Below are positions 9,283 to 18,129 of a stretch of DNA of 52,200 bases, in pieces. Under the pieces are notes generated by a model, which was not told where the DNA came from, made no database searches, and worked only from the letters and a program-made list of their open reading frames with translations. Source of the DNA: Caldilineaceae bacterium (GTDB lineage Bacteria; Chloroflexota; Anaerolineae; Caldilineales; Caldilineaceae); the NCBI GenBank assembly GCA_022823185.1, contig JAJDXQ010000039.1, positions 1 through 52,200 on the forward strand. Direction: 5' to 3'. Each line of letters starts with the position of its first letter. The stretch's first letter is position 1. The translations under genes and the position numbers were made by a program.

Positions 9283-9314
9283 CAGGCCGGCGGCACAGTA
9301 TGGCGGACGGCCTG
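9283..9314 (+). other. Short inverted repeat downstream of DppC
   Basis: CAGGCCG (9283-9289) is complementary to CGGCCTG (9308-9314), an 18-base loop apart, 16 bases after the permease stop. No T tract follows. It is a weak candidate for an intercistronic structure. Confidence 0.3.
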
Positions 9315-9415
9315 AGCCCAACTTCTCACCACGCCTATCGCTGCCTGGCTCCCACACAACAGGGCGGGAAATCGTCCCGAAGACAGTCAAAGACACAGTA
9401 CGACAAGGAGACACC

Positions 9416-10444
9416 ATGTCAGATCAAAAGCTGCGCGCGGCCGTAATCGGCGGCGGCCTGGGCGGTTCCCATGGGTATGCCTACGCACGTGCGCCAGAGT
9501 ACGACCTGGTTGCGATCTGCGAACTCAATCCGGAGGTGTTCCCGCGCTTTTACGAGCGCGCCGAGATTCCTCCTGGAAGTATCAACCAGTACACCGACTA
9601 CCATGAGATGTTCGAGAAGGAGCGGCTGGACGTGGTGTCGGTGGCGACGCCGGACCACTTGCACACTGACCCGGTGTGTGACGCGTCAAATGCAGGCATC
9701 CGCGGCGTGATCTGCGAAAAGCCTCTGACTACGACGATCAAGGACGCCGACCGGATAATTGAAACGATCGAAGCCAATGGCACAAAGATGTCGGTGGACC
9801 ACACGCGCAGCTGGATACCGTCCTATCAGGCGGTGAAGCAGGCGGTTCTGGACGGAGAGATCGGCGGGCTCACGCGCATCGTGGCGCACATGGGCGGCCG
9901 CCGTTCGATGCTGTTCCGCAATGGGACACATTTGATCGACGGTGTCTGCTTTTTTGCCAACGCGTCGCCGGTCTGGGTCATTGCGGCCCATGAGCAGGGC
10001 TTTGAGGACTATGGGCCGGTGTACGATGGCAAGGGCGGCAAAGATCCGCAGTACGATCCAGGCTCGACCATAATCATCGAGTTCGCCAATGGCGTTCGCG
10101 GAATCGTGAACAGCGCCAAACTGACGCCCCAGCTTTTTGAGTATGACCTGCAGGGCCCGAACGGCCGTTTCTGGCTTACGGACAAGCACTGCACGGCCTG
10201 GAAAACGGAGCAACGCGAAGGCAGTCCCGTTCAGGTAACGCCGCCTCCGGGCAGGAGTTACATCGATCCTTTCGGCGCGAACCTGATCCCGGCGGTCCAG
10301 GAGATGGCCAATATGGTTCTGCATGACGCTCCCAGCAGCTCCTCCCCCTACAGGGGCAGGGAGTCCTTGGAGATCATGCTGGCGGCCCTGATTTCTCAGA
10401 CCCAGGGCAGCGTCAAGATCGAACTGCCGCTGCCGCGCGAGTGA
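9416..10444 (+). CDS. Gfo/Idh/MocA family oxidoreductase
   Basis: This 342-residue NAD(P)-dependent dehydrogenase has an N-terminal Rossmann fold with GGGLGG (residues 12-17), the family segment SVATPDHLHTD, the EKP motif with the likely catalytic Lys102, and the C-terminal alpha/beta domain. Family members oxidise or reduce hydroxyls of sugars, inositols and sugar acids. The start ATG follows a strong AAGGAG. It lies downstream of the transporter and overlaps or nearly abuts a second family member, so both probably act on the imported compound. The specific sugar is unknown. Confidence 0.88.
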   Translation: MSDQKLRAAVIGGGLGGSHGYAYARAPEYDLVAICELNPEVFPRFYERAEIPPGSINQYTDYHEMFEKERLDVVSVATPDHLHTDPVCDASNAGIRGVICEKPLTTTIKDADRIIETIEANGTKMSVDHTRSWIPSYQAVKQAVLDGEIGGLTRIVAHMGGRRSMLFRNGTHLIDGVCFFANASPVWVIAAHEQGFEDYGPVYDGKGGKDPQYDPGSTIIIEFANGVRGIVNSAKLTPQLFEYDLQGPNGRFWLTDKHCTAWKTEQREGSPVQVTPPPGRSYIDPFGANLIPAVQEMANMVLHDAPSSSSPYRGRESLEIMLAALISQTQGSVKIELPLPRE

Positions 10445-10455
10445 GCGAGAGAACG

Positions 10456-11556
10456 ATGCCAAACGACAAGAAACTGGTTGTCGGCGCCATATCCTCCCAC
10501 GGACATGAGCTCGGCCACGTCAGCGTGCTGGAACAGCTGGACGAGGTCGGGGAGATCCATGTCTGCGCCGCGACGGACCTGGTCAATGTGGAAGACCTGG
10601 CGGGCGAGTCGACGCGCGTGGTCGGCAAGTATACCGATGTGGACGCGCTGTTGAAACGCACCGACCTTGACGCTGTGATCATGTGCGCACGCCCCGACCA
10701 CGCGCCCTCAATTATGGAAAAGGTCGTCGGCGCCGGGCTGCCTGTCCTCTATGACAAGCCGGCCTCGACGCGGTCTGAGGACTTGCGAAAGGTCGCCGAA
10801 CTCGCCCGCAAAAGGGGCCTGACGGCCGGGGCGATGCTCCAGTGGCGCTACCACCCCATGACGCTCAGCCTCAAGCGCGCTCTGGCCGCGGGCGCTCTCG
10901 GCGATGTGATGACCATCGAGGGCAAAATGCTGAACGGCCTGCTGCTGTACCGGGATACCTCCACATATTCGTTCGATCCCGAAAAGGCCGGACACGGCAT
11001 CCTTTCCTGGCTCGGCTGCCACTGCCTTGATCTGGTCCTCTATCTGATGGAGGAAAGAGTCGTTGAAGTGATGGCGATGGTGGGCAACCTCAACCCGGAA
11101 AAGGTCGCAGTCGAGGATACCGGGTTCCTGCTTCTCAAGTTCGAGAGCGGCCGCATGGGTACCTTCCAGGCCGGCTACCATCTCCGAGGCGGCAAAGCGA
11201 CCTACGACTTCTACATGGGCATGCGCGGGACGGAAGGCTTCGCGATCCTGCCGTATCTGGAGCCGCAGGAGGAGACGTCCGGAGGCAGCGAAGTCGAGCA
11301 TACTTCAACCTACTCGCTTTTCAGCGAAGCGCGCGGCTGGAACACCGGAGGCGTGCGCAAGGAACGCTTTGCGATACCCCATTCGCCGGTGTACGGCGGG
11401 GTCATGGCGGAGGCGCTGTTCCGCGATTTCTTTGAGGCCGCGCAAAGCGGAGCGCCGGCGCCGGCGCCAATCGAGGATTCAGTGCATATGCTGGAAATTA
11501 TCGAGGCAGCCAAGGAGTCATCGGCATCCGGACGCGCCGTGACCATCGAAGCGTGA
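10456..11556 (+). CDS. Gfo/Idh/MocA family oxidoreductase, divergent Rossmann loop
   Basis: This 366-residue protein keeps the family order: an N-terminal nucleotide-binding-like domain, the segment AVIMCARPDHAP, the DKP motif with Lys101 in place of EKP, and a C-terminal domain with GHGILSWLGCHCLDLV carrying the conserved His region. The glycine-rich loop reads GAISSHGHELGH, without the usual GxGxxG spacing, so cofactor binding may be altered. A GTG at 10441 would overlap the previous stop as GTGA and is an alternative start by translational coupling. I prefer the ATG at 10456 because of the GAGAG upstream. It may act with the preceding dehydrogenase. Confidence 0.82.
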   Translation: MPNDKKLVVGAISSHGHELGHVSVLEQLDEVGEIHVCAATDLVNVEDLAGESTRVVGKYTDVDALLKRTDLDAVIMCARPDHAPSIMEKVVGAGLPVLYDKPASTRSEDLRKVAELARKRGLTAGAMLQWRYHPMTLSLKRALAAGALGDVMTIEGKMLNGLLLYRDTSTYSFDPEKAGHGILSWLGCHCLDLVLYLMEERVVEVMAMVGNLNPEKVAVEDTGFLLLKFESGRMGTFQAGYHLRGGKATYDFYMGMRGTEGFAILPYLEPQEETSGGSEVEHTSTYSLFSEARGWNTGGVRKERFAIPHSPVYGGVMAEALFRDFFEAAQSGAPAPAPIEDSVHMLEIIEAAKESSASGRAVTIEA

Positions 11557-11576
11557 TCAATGAAGGGCGAAATGCA

Positions 11577-12302
11577 GTGAGCAACCTGACCTACCGCGAA
11601 ACATTCGAGGATGGACCGGGCGGGTGGATTGCCTGGCTGGGGCCGAATCAGCCGGCCCCAGCGATTGTTGAGGACGGGGCGCTGGTCTCACGCAGTCCTT
11701 GGGGCATCGACTCCAACCATGCCCCGCCCGGCGGCGGCTATCTTCATCTCCTGTTCATATTGCATACCGCGCACCAGCCCAACCCCGGTGAAAGTTACGC
11801 CCCTCTTCTTGGGGGCAACCGTTTCATAGAAGAGGGCTACCCGCGTGACTTTCGCAACGCCCGCCTCACCTTGCGCCTGAAGGGTGAAGTCGACCTGCAG
11901 GGGGCAGAGTTGCGGTTGCACTGTCAGTCGCGCGTGGGTGAGAAGGCGATAAACTTCGTGATGACATCGCGATCCTTTGAGGTGACGCCGGACTGGTCGG
12001 AGCAGACGATCATGCTGACCCCCGACCCGGTGCAGTGGCTCTGCCTGGGCGCCCGTCACGATCTGACCGATGTGTACGGCTGGGGGGAAATCGAAGACGT
12101 GTTGCGGGACGTAAACATCGACATCATTCTCCTGTTGCATCCTCTGCGAATTGTTCCGCTCAGGACGCAAGTGGGCGGTACTCACGCAAGGCGTGCCGAG
12201 GTCGATTATCCGGTTGACAGATCGCGACTGCCTACGGGAGAGATCAGATTGAGTTCGGTCAGAATCGATTTCTGCGACACTGCGTCACGTTCGGCGAGTT
12301 AG
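11577..12302 (+). CDS. Protein of unknown function, last gene of the first operon
   Basis: A 241-residue protein I do not recognise. It begins with the motif RETFEDGPGGWIAWLG and has a GALVSRSPWGIDSNHAPPGGGYLH segment, which resembles the jelly-roll, carbohydrate-binding-like domains found next to sugar enzymes. This is inference only. There is no signal peptide or membrane segment. The start is uncertain: a GTG at 11553 overlaps the previous stop as GTGA, while the GTG at 11577 is preceded by AAGGG (11563-11567) at nine bases, which I prefer. Co-transcription with the two dehydrogenases suggests a role with the same substrate. Confidence 0.65.
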   Translation: MSNLTYRETFEDGPGGWIAWLGPNQPAPAIVEDGALVSRSPWGIDSNHAPPGGGYLHLLFILHTAHQPNPGESYAPLLGGNRFIEEGYPRDFRNARLTLRLKGEVDLQGAELRLHCQSRVGEKAINFVMTSRSFEVTPDWSEQTIMLTPDPVQWLCLGARHDLTDVYGWGEIEDVLRDVNIDIILLLHPLRIVPLRTQVGGTHARRAEVDYPVDRSRLPTGEIRLSSVRIDFCDTASRSAS

Positions 12303-12336
12303 AGTGTCAGGACTGTCAGAGGGAGTTTGCGGTCTA

Positions 12337-12365
12337 TTGACACCACTTTTTCTCCATGCTACACT
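12337..12365 (+). promoter_or_regulatory. Sigma70-like promoter for the second transporter operon
   Basis: TTGACA (12337-12342) is 17 bases from TACACT (12360-12365, four of six consensus bases). It is in the 472-base gap 12303-12774 and would give a leader of about 400 bases before the ATG at 12775. No convincing gene is seen in this gap. Confidence 0.5.
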
Positions 12366-12390
12366 GCGCCCGCAGTAGGCAGTTTCTGGC

Positions 12391-12428
12391 GCGCCTCCTT
12401 GCAAGCTATTGCGGCAGTTAAGGAGCGC
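12391..12428 (+). other. Bulged stem-loop in the long leader
   Basis: Bases 12391-12400 pair with 12420-12428 (nine pairs and one bulged C), about 20 bases downstream of the expected transcription start. The remaining leader is A-rich near 12600-12660 and shows no riboswitch family I recognise. Function unknown. Confidence 0.35.
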
Positions 12429-12774
12429 ATCGGGACAGTTCTTCGCATGGCAAACTGGGAATCCAGTCGTAGGCCAGCTTCGAACGGCATGCGGAGCGAA
12501 CTCTCTGTCGTCGCACCGGCGCCATGCATCAACAGAACAGCCTGCTAAGCCTCTCTTCATGTATGAGAATGCACCTTCTGAACCGCTCAATTCCTCAACC
12601 GCGGCAAAAAAACTGCAAACACATCAACGACCAATCAAAGACAGTGGAAAAGGGAGCGTAACGCGGGTCATGCAATAGGGGGCTGACACACTCCCAAAAT
12701 TCTGAACAGCGGCAATTCTTTCAGCCACTTGCATCAACCTTATCGAACCTCATTAGCCAAACGGAGCAAAAGCA

Positions 12775-14487
12775 ATGACAAAATCGAGACTTTCCCGACG
12801 TGATTTCCTCAGCGTCTCCGCTGCTACGACCGCCGGAGTTCTCCTGACAGCATGCGCGCCGGCCATTGCGCCGAGCGATGAGGGCGCAGCCGAAGCGATG
12901 GCCGAGGCCACAGCGGCTCCGGCAGAGGAGTCGGCCGCGATGGAGGACGGCGGCACGATGACCTTCTCCACAGGGTCGCCGTGGGGAACGTACAGCCCCT
13001 TCCGCCCAACATACCAGTATGGCTACAGCAGCAATACGCCGGCGATGTTGACCCATAGCCGACTGTTCGACCTGGATCGCAACAACGATACCCACCCGAA
13101 CCTGGCGCTCGAATGGGATATCTCTGACGATGCCTCGACCTACACTTTCAAACTTCGCGAGGACGCCAAATGGCATGACGGCGAACCGGTGACGGCGAAC
13201 GATGTGGTGGAAACGGTCAGATTCATCATGACGCAGGCCACGAACATCAATCCCCAGCGTTGGATCAGCAGCCTTGAGGGCGGCCAGGACTTTTACGATG
13301 GCGTTTCGGATGAGCTGCCCGGTGTGTATGCGCCTGATGACTTCACGGTCGTGTTCCAGTTGGTGGATACCAATGTGGGCTGGCATCTGTCGGCCACCAC
13401 TGATCTGCAGATTCTGCCGGCGCACATCTTCAACAACGTAGCGCCCGAGGACATTGTCGAACACCACGCGCCTGCCTGGTACACGCCAGAACTGAATATT
13501 GGCTCGGGGCCGTTCAAGTTTGTCCGCGCCGAGCGCGATCAGTTTGTGGAATTGGTGCGCAATGAGGACTACCACGGCGGCGCGCCCAAGCTTGAACGCA
13601 TTATTTTCAAGAACTTCGGCGCTGCCGATACGCAGTTCATCGCGCTGCAGAAGGGCGAGTTGGACGTCTGGAATGTACCGCAGGACTTCTACGAACAGTC
13701 GCTGGAACTGGACAATGTCAATGTCCACCTGGTCAACCGCAACTACATTCGCGTCTTCCTGCTCAACTACGAATCTCCAGTCCTGGCAGACAAGCGCGTG
13801 CGGCAGGCCCTGGCCTACGCCATTGACCGGGAGGGGATCTGCGAGGGTCTCTACTCAGGTCTCTGTGTACCGTACAACTCTTACATGGAGATGCGGCCCT
13901 GGTTGGCGCCGGACCTGAACCAGTACGAGTACAATCCCGAACGGTCGAAGGAGCTCCTGGCCGAGGCTGAAGCGGACGGCGCCTGGGACCCGGACAACGT
14001 GTTGCGGGTCAACTGGTACTATAGCGATGCTTTGCATCAGGATATCATGGCGGCGATCCAGCAGAACCTGGCCGCGGTTGGCGTGCAGACGCAGCTACAG
14101 TATCTGGAAGGGACTTCGGTCGGCGCTGTCCAGGAAGCCTGCGAATTCGAGATGTTGTATCAGGGCTGGGGTTTCTCCTTCCCGGAACAGTACAATTCAT
14201 TCTTCACGGATGCGGAACGCTGCCGCACGCCGTGGGGCGACGCCGACGCACAGTCACTCTTCAATCAGACAGCGACAACGGTCGACCTGGAAGAGCGGAT
14301 GGCGATTCACACACAGATTCAGCAGCGGCTGAATGACGAGCTGCCAATGATGCCGTTCCTGCAGTTTATCGGCCCGGTGGCGGTGAATAAGCGGGTCAGC
14401 GGCTTCAACGAGGATGCCCTGTGGAACCGGTACTATCCCTGGAGCAACGGCTACGCAAACGCTGTGAACTGGTCCGTATCGGGCTAA
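12775..14487 (+). CDS. ABC transporter solute-binding lipoprotein, family 5, Tat-type signal
   Basis: This 570-residue protein has a twin-arginine motif (SRRDFL, Arg8-Arg9) followed by a lipobox LTAC with Cys27, so it is likely exported folded and then lipidated. The mature part is a full SBP_bac_5 domain (ALEWDISDDASTYTFKLRE, KWHDGEPVTANDV, DKRVRQALAYAIDREG). It lacks the CxxC pair and the linker motif of the three upstream binding proteins and belongs to another branch of the family. The start ATG has GGAG about ten bases upstream. It is followed by a stem-loop and the DppB/DppC genes at 14581-16570, its likely partners. Confidence 0.92.
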   Translation: MTKSRLSRRDFLSVSAATTAGVLLTACAPAIAPSDEGAAEAMAEATAAPAEESAAMEDGGTMTFSTGSPWGTYSPFRPTYQYGYSSNTPAMLTHSRLFDLDRNNDTHPNLALEWDISDDASTYTFKLREDAKWHDGEPVTANDVVETVRFIMTQATNINPQRWISSLEGGQDFYDGVSDELPGVYAPDDFTVVFQLVDTNVGWHLSATTDLQILPAHIFNNVAPEDIVEHHAPAWYTPELNIGSGPFKFVRAERDQFVELVRNEDYHGGAPKLERIIFKNFGAADTQFIALQKGELDVWNVPQDFYEQSLELDNVNVHLVNRNYIRVFLLNYESPVLADKRVRQALAYAIDREGICEGLYSGLCVPYNSYMEMRPWLAPDLNQYEYNPERSKELLAEAEADGAWDPDNVLRVNWYYSDALHQDIMAAIQQNLAAVGVQTQLQYLEGTSVGAVQEACEFEMLYQGWGFSFPEQYNSFFTDAERCRTPWGDADAQSLFNQTATTVDLEERMAIHTQIQQRLNDELPMMPFLQFIGPVAVNKRVSGFNEDALWNRYYPWSNGYANAVNWSVSG

Positions 14488-14505
14488 GAATTCCCTGAAA
14501 TCAGC

Positions 14506-14546
14506 GAGGGGAGAGGAACCTGATGTTTTCTCCCTCCTCTCTCCTC
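14506..14546 (+). other. Stem-loop after the fourth binding protein
   Basis: A 12-base stem (14506-14517 with 14535-14546, one G-U pair), purine-rich on one side and pyrimidine-rich on the other, with a 17-base loop, lies 18 bases after the stop. No T tract follows. Confidence 0.6.
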
Positions 14547-14580
14547 GTCTCTCCTTCCTAACCTATAGCGGGGCGTAGTC

Positions 14581-15543
14581 TTGCGAACCTACATCTTGCG
14601 CCGCCTGGCGATCTCCATACCTATTCTCATTGGTCTGACCGTCGTCACGTTCGTTCTAACCGAGTTGATGCCGGGCGATTTTGTCGACGCCCTGATTCCC
14701 ACAACCGCGATTGTGAATTTCAGCCCTGAACAGCTGGAAGCGATGCGGGAGAACTACGGCCTGAACAAGCCGCCGTGGACACGTTACATGATCTGGTTGC
14801 GAGAGTTGGCCAAGGGGAACATGGGCGAGTCGCTTGCATCGGGGGCGCCGGTGCGCGACGAGATTCTGGCCAGGCTGCCGGCGACGCTTCAGCTGACCGC
14901 GACCTCGCTATTTTTTGGCGTTGTCTTTGGCGCGGGCCTGGGTATCCTCTCCGCGGTCAAGCAGTATACGTGGGTAGACCAGTTCCTCACCCTATTGGGC
15001 TTTTTCTGGATTTCTACGCCAGGATTCGTCTTTGCAATCGGGTTTATTTTTCTTTTTTCGCTCAAGTTGAACCTCTTTCCCACCTCCGGCATCTATAACT
15101 ATGGTGAAGAGGCCACGTTTTGGAACAGGATTCACCACATGATCCTGCCGGCAGTGGTGTTGGGTCTGGGCAGTATGGCCAGCTTCATGCGCTATTCCCG
15201 CAGCAGCCTGCTGGATGTGATCAAACAGGATTATGTAACGGTGGCGCGCGCCAAGGGGCTGGCGGAGAGAGCCATTCTGCTGGGACACGCGCTGCGCAAC
15301 GCGCTCATTCCCTTGATCACGATAATCAGTCTGGACATTCCCTTCCTGATCGGCGGCACAGTAATTATTGAACACATCTTTGCCTGGCCGGGAATGGGGA
15401 CCTACAGCTTGTCGGCAATCTTTTTCCGCGATTATCCGGTCATCATGGCGGTCAATTTCATGGTGGCGCTGGTCGTTTTGATGAGCAACTTGCTGGCCGA
15501 CATCACGTATGCATTTGCCGACCCGCGCATACGGTACGAGTAG
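14581..15543 (+). CDS. ABC transporter permease, DppB type
   Basis: This 320-residue membrane protein begins at a TTG (LRTYILRRLAISIPILIG) 94 bases after the binding-protein stop. The N-terminal helix, the ELMPGD motif after helix 1, the segment ENYGLNKPPWTRYMIWL, five further hydrophobic segments, and the EAA loop at about residues 217-246 (DYVTVARAKGL...RNALIPLI) identify it as DppB-type. It ends with YAFADPRIRYE. It forms a channel with the DppC-type gene at 15665 and presumably serves the Tat-type binding protein. Confidence 0.92.
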   Translation: MRTYILRRLAISIPILIGLTVVTFVLTELMPGDFVDALIPTTAIVNFSPEQLEAMRENYGLNKPPWTRYMIWLRELAKGNMGESLASGAPVRDEILARLPATLQLTATSLFFGVVFGAGLGILSAVKQYTWVDQFLTLLGFFWISTPGFVFAIGFIFLFSLKLNLFPTSGIYNYGEEATFWNRIHHMILPAVVLGLGSMASFMRYSRSSLLDVIKQDYVTVARAKGLAERAILLGHALRNALIPLITIISLDIPFLIGGTVIIEHIFAWPGMGTYSLSAIFFRDYPVIMAVNFMVALVVLMSNLLADITYAFADPRIRYE

Positions 15544-15601
15544 CGTGTTGAAGAAGCGCTGACCAGATTTCCAACGGTTGACCCCTGACGTTTGCAGCCG
15601 T

Positions 15602-15625
15602 CCCGATGCTCTTGGGGAGCTCGGG
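15602..15625 (+). other. Intercistronic stem-loop between DppB and DppC
   Basis: CCCGA and GCTC (15602-15606, 15608-15611) pair with GAGC and TCGGG (15617-15620, 15621-15625), with one bulged T and a 5-base loop. A G run follows instead of a T run, so termination is unlikely. Confidence 0.5.
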
Positions 15626-15664
15626 GGGGGGTCTTAGCCCAGAATAGAAGGGAGCGTACACGCA

Positions 15665-16570
15665 GTGGCGTCCGCTGATCTATCCGCTGACCTATCCGAC
15701 GATCTCCAGGCGCCGCGAGGCGATTCGGCACAGTTTCGATTCTGGCGCAGATTGACGCGGCACAAACTGGGCATGGTCGGGTTGGGCATGTTGGTGATAC
15801 TCGTGATCGCGGCGGTCTTCGCTCCCATCGTCGCCGGCGCCGACCCGGTGGTGATGGACCTGAAGCTGAAGAACAAGCCGCCCAGCGCCGAACACATTTT
15901 GGGCACCGACGCAATCGGCCGTGATGTGTGGGCGCGGCTGGTCTATGGCGCGCGCGTTTCGCTCTCGGTCGGGCTCGTTGCGGTAGGCATCTACACCTCG
16001 ATCGCGCTGGTGTTGGGCAGCGTTTCCGGATACTTTGGCGGCCCTGTCGACAATGTCATCATGCGCTTCACCGACATCATCATGTGTTTCCCCACTTTTC
16101 TGTTGATCCTCACCGTTGCCGCGGTCCTGCCGCCAAACATCTTTAATATCATGGTGATCATCGGCATCTTTGGCTGGCCGGGGATGACGCGCCTGATCCG
16201 CGGCCAGTTCCTCAGCTTACGCGGCCAAGACTTCGTCATTGCGGCAGTGGCGATCGGTGTGCCGACGCGCCGGATCATTTTCCGGCATATATTGCCCAAT
16301 GTGGTGGGCCCGGTGGTGGTGGCGGCCACATTGGGACTGGCTGGCGCCATTCTGACCGAGTCGAGTCTCAGTTTTCTCGGCCTGGGCGTACAGCAGCCGA
16401 CGCCAAGCTGGGGTCAGACGTTGACGACGGCCATGCAGCTTCCCATACTGGAAAACATGCCATGGCGGTGGCTGCCATCGGCGGTCGCGATCGCGTTTGC
16501 CGTGCTGTCGATGAACTTTTTTGGCGATGCTCTGCGCGATGCATTTGACCCGCGCCAAAATCTGGACTGA
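15665..16570 (+). CDS. ABC transporter permease, DppC type
   Basis: This 301-residue permease starts at a GTG with AGGGAG upstream. It has a cytoplasmic tail (WRRLTRHKLGMVGLGML), the conserved EHILGTDAIGRDVWARL segment, membrane helices, the EAA loop at about residues 189-213 (DFVIAAVAIGV...RHILPNV), and the C-terminal LSFLGLGVQQPTPSWG. The ending NFFGDALRDAFDPR is typical of the family. Partner of the gene at 14581. Again no ATPase genes follow; glycosidase-like genes do. Confidence 0.92.
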   Translation: MASADLSADLSDDLQAPRGDSAQFRFWRRLTRHKLGMVGLGMLVILVIAAVFAPIVAGADPVVMDLKLKNKPPSAEHILGTDAIGRDVWARLVYGARVSLSVGLVAVGIYTSIALVLGSVSGYFGGPVDNVIMRFTDIIMCFPTFLLILTVAAVLPPNIFNIMVIIGIFGWPGMTRLIRGQFLSLRGQDFVIAAVAIGVPTRRIIFRHILPNVVGPVVVAATLGLAGAILTESSLSFLGLGVQQPTPSWGQTLTTAMQLPILENMPWRWLPSAVAIAFAVLSMNFFGDALRDAFDPRQNLD

Positions 16571-16665
16571 CCCCCTTTCCGTGCGCACAGTCCATCCTCC
16601 TGAACCTGCGAGGCAGAGCGATCTTCCACCCCCCTTGGATACACACTCTCGTCTGAGAGAATGCG

Positions 16666-18117
16666 ATGAATACGGATAGGACCGCTCATTTCCCGGCAGG
16701 AGAACGGCAGCTTTTCCTGGATGATGACGATATAGTCCGGCGGGAGAGTCTGCGCAGAGTGTTCCATCAGCCGCAGAAGCGGGGGGCAGTCATCCGGCGC
16801 GAGCCTGCGCTGGGAGGAACTCCGGAGACCCGGGGCGCGCCGGCGTGGGACCCGGAGGCACAGCGGTGGAAGCTGTGGACGATTTGCATTACGCCTGAGG
16901 AGTTGCACGGTATAGCAGGTCTGTCGGGCTACCACGAAAGCCGCGACGGACTCCACTGGTATCAGCCCATTTTGCGTCAGGCCGCATACAAGGGTACCCG
17001 CGAAAACAATCTTGTATACATCCCCATGGGCGACGGCTGCACTGCAGAGATCCTCGGTGCCGTTTACGACAAAGGCGACCCTGACCCAAACCGGCGATAC
17101 AAAGCGTTGAGCTTTACGATGGCTCCGGAGCTGGCCATCCTGTTCGCTACTTCGCCTGACGGAATCCGCTGGACGCGCGTGGACATTCCGCCGATCGCGT
17201 CAGGAGACGAGCCCAACTTCAGTTTCGACGAACGCAACCATCTCTATATCGCCACGGTCAAAGTGCCTGGGCCCTTCGGTCGATCACATGCGTTGACCGT
17301 CAGTGAGGATTTCGAAAACTGGACCGAGCCGGAGATGGTCTTCCACGCTGACGAGGAGGACCAGGTACAGGCCCGCCAGATCATCGCCGACCGGCTGGCC
17401 GACCCTTTGCTGCAGCAGCCGGTGTTCAACCACCCGGAGGAACACGCGGTTGACGTCTACAACTTTGCCATCTCCCGCTACGAGAGCCGTTACATCGGCT
17501 TTGCCTCCATGTTCTACCATACTGGCCGCGCGTGGAACGACCGCAACCATGACGGGTTCCATCATGTCCAGATGGCTTGCAGCAGGGACATGCGCAACTG
17601 GCGGCGGCTCGGCGAACGCGCCCCCTTTATCGGCCCGTCGCCCCTGGGAAGCGGCGCCTACGACACGATGCAGATACTGGGGCCCTCCTTCCCGGTTACA
17701 CGCGGTGACCAGCTCTGGTTCTACTATTCCGGTCTCCGCCATCGCTGGCGCCCGCACAAGGTCAGCCCGGACCGGGCCGCCATCTGTCTGGCAACGTTAA
17801 GGCGGGATGGCTTCATCTCTCTGGACGCCGATGCAGAACTCGGCGCCGTCACGACAAAGCCCTTTCGTTGGGAAGGCGAGCGGCTCTATCTGAACGCCGA
17901 CGCTGACAACGGCGAGATCCGGTGCGAGCTTCTGGACGAGACGGGCAGCCCGCTGCCGGGATATGGGCGGGACGACTCGATTCCAATGACCGGTGACGGC
18001 GTGTCGCTGCCCGTCAGATGGAATGAAACGGAACGCATGCCAACCGTGGTTTCAAGCCCCGTTCAACTGAGAATCTGGTTGCGCGCGGCGCGACTTTACA
18101 GCTACTGGGTCGAATAG
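16666..18117 (+). CDS. Beta-propeller glycoside-hydrolase-like protein, first of a pair
   Basis: A 483-residue cytoplasmic-looking protein with no signal peptide. The repeated WDPE...WKLW, YHESRDGLHWYQP, GDEPNFSFDE, SRYESRYIGFASMFYH and DGFHHVQMACSRDMRNW segments, rich in Trp and Asp, fit a five-bladed propeller of the GH32/GH43/GH68 superfamily kind. Candidate acidic catalytic residues lie in the WDPE, DEPNFSFDE and ESR segments, but I cannot assign a GH family. The next gene is a clear paralog, 12 bases downstream. The likely ribosome binding site GAGAG (16655-16659) is itself one arm of a small hairpin (16646-16659), which could modulate translation. Probably acts on an imported oligosaccharide; hydrolase or phosphorylase activity is inference. 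Confidence 0.65.
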   Translation: MNTDRTAHFPAGERQLFLDDDDIVRRESLRRVFHQPQKRGAVIRREPALGGTPETRGAPAWDPEAQRWKLWTICITPEELHGIAGLSGYHESRDGLHWYQPILRQAAYKGTRENNLVYIPMGDGCTAEILGAVYDKGDPDPNRRYKALSFTMAPELAILFATSPDGIRWTRVDIPPIASGDEPNFSFDERNHLYIATVKVPGPFGRSHALTVSEDFENWTEPEMVFHADEEDQVQARQIIADRLADPLLQQPVFNHPEEHAVDVYNFAISRYESRYIGFASMFYHTGRAWNDRNHDGFHHVQMACSRDMRNWRRLGERAPFIGPSPLGSGAYDTMQILGPSFPVTRGDQLWFYYSGLRHRWRPHKVSPDRAAICLATLRRDGFISLDADAELGAVTTKPFRWEGERLYLNADADNGEIRCELLDETGSPLPGYGRDDSIPMTGDGVSLPVRWNETERMPTVVSSPVQLRIWLRAARLYSYWVE

Positions 18118-18129
18118 AGGAGGAGGGCG

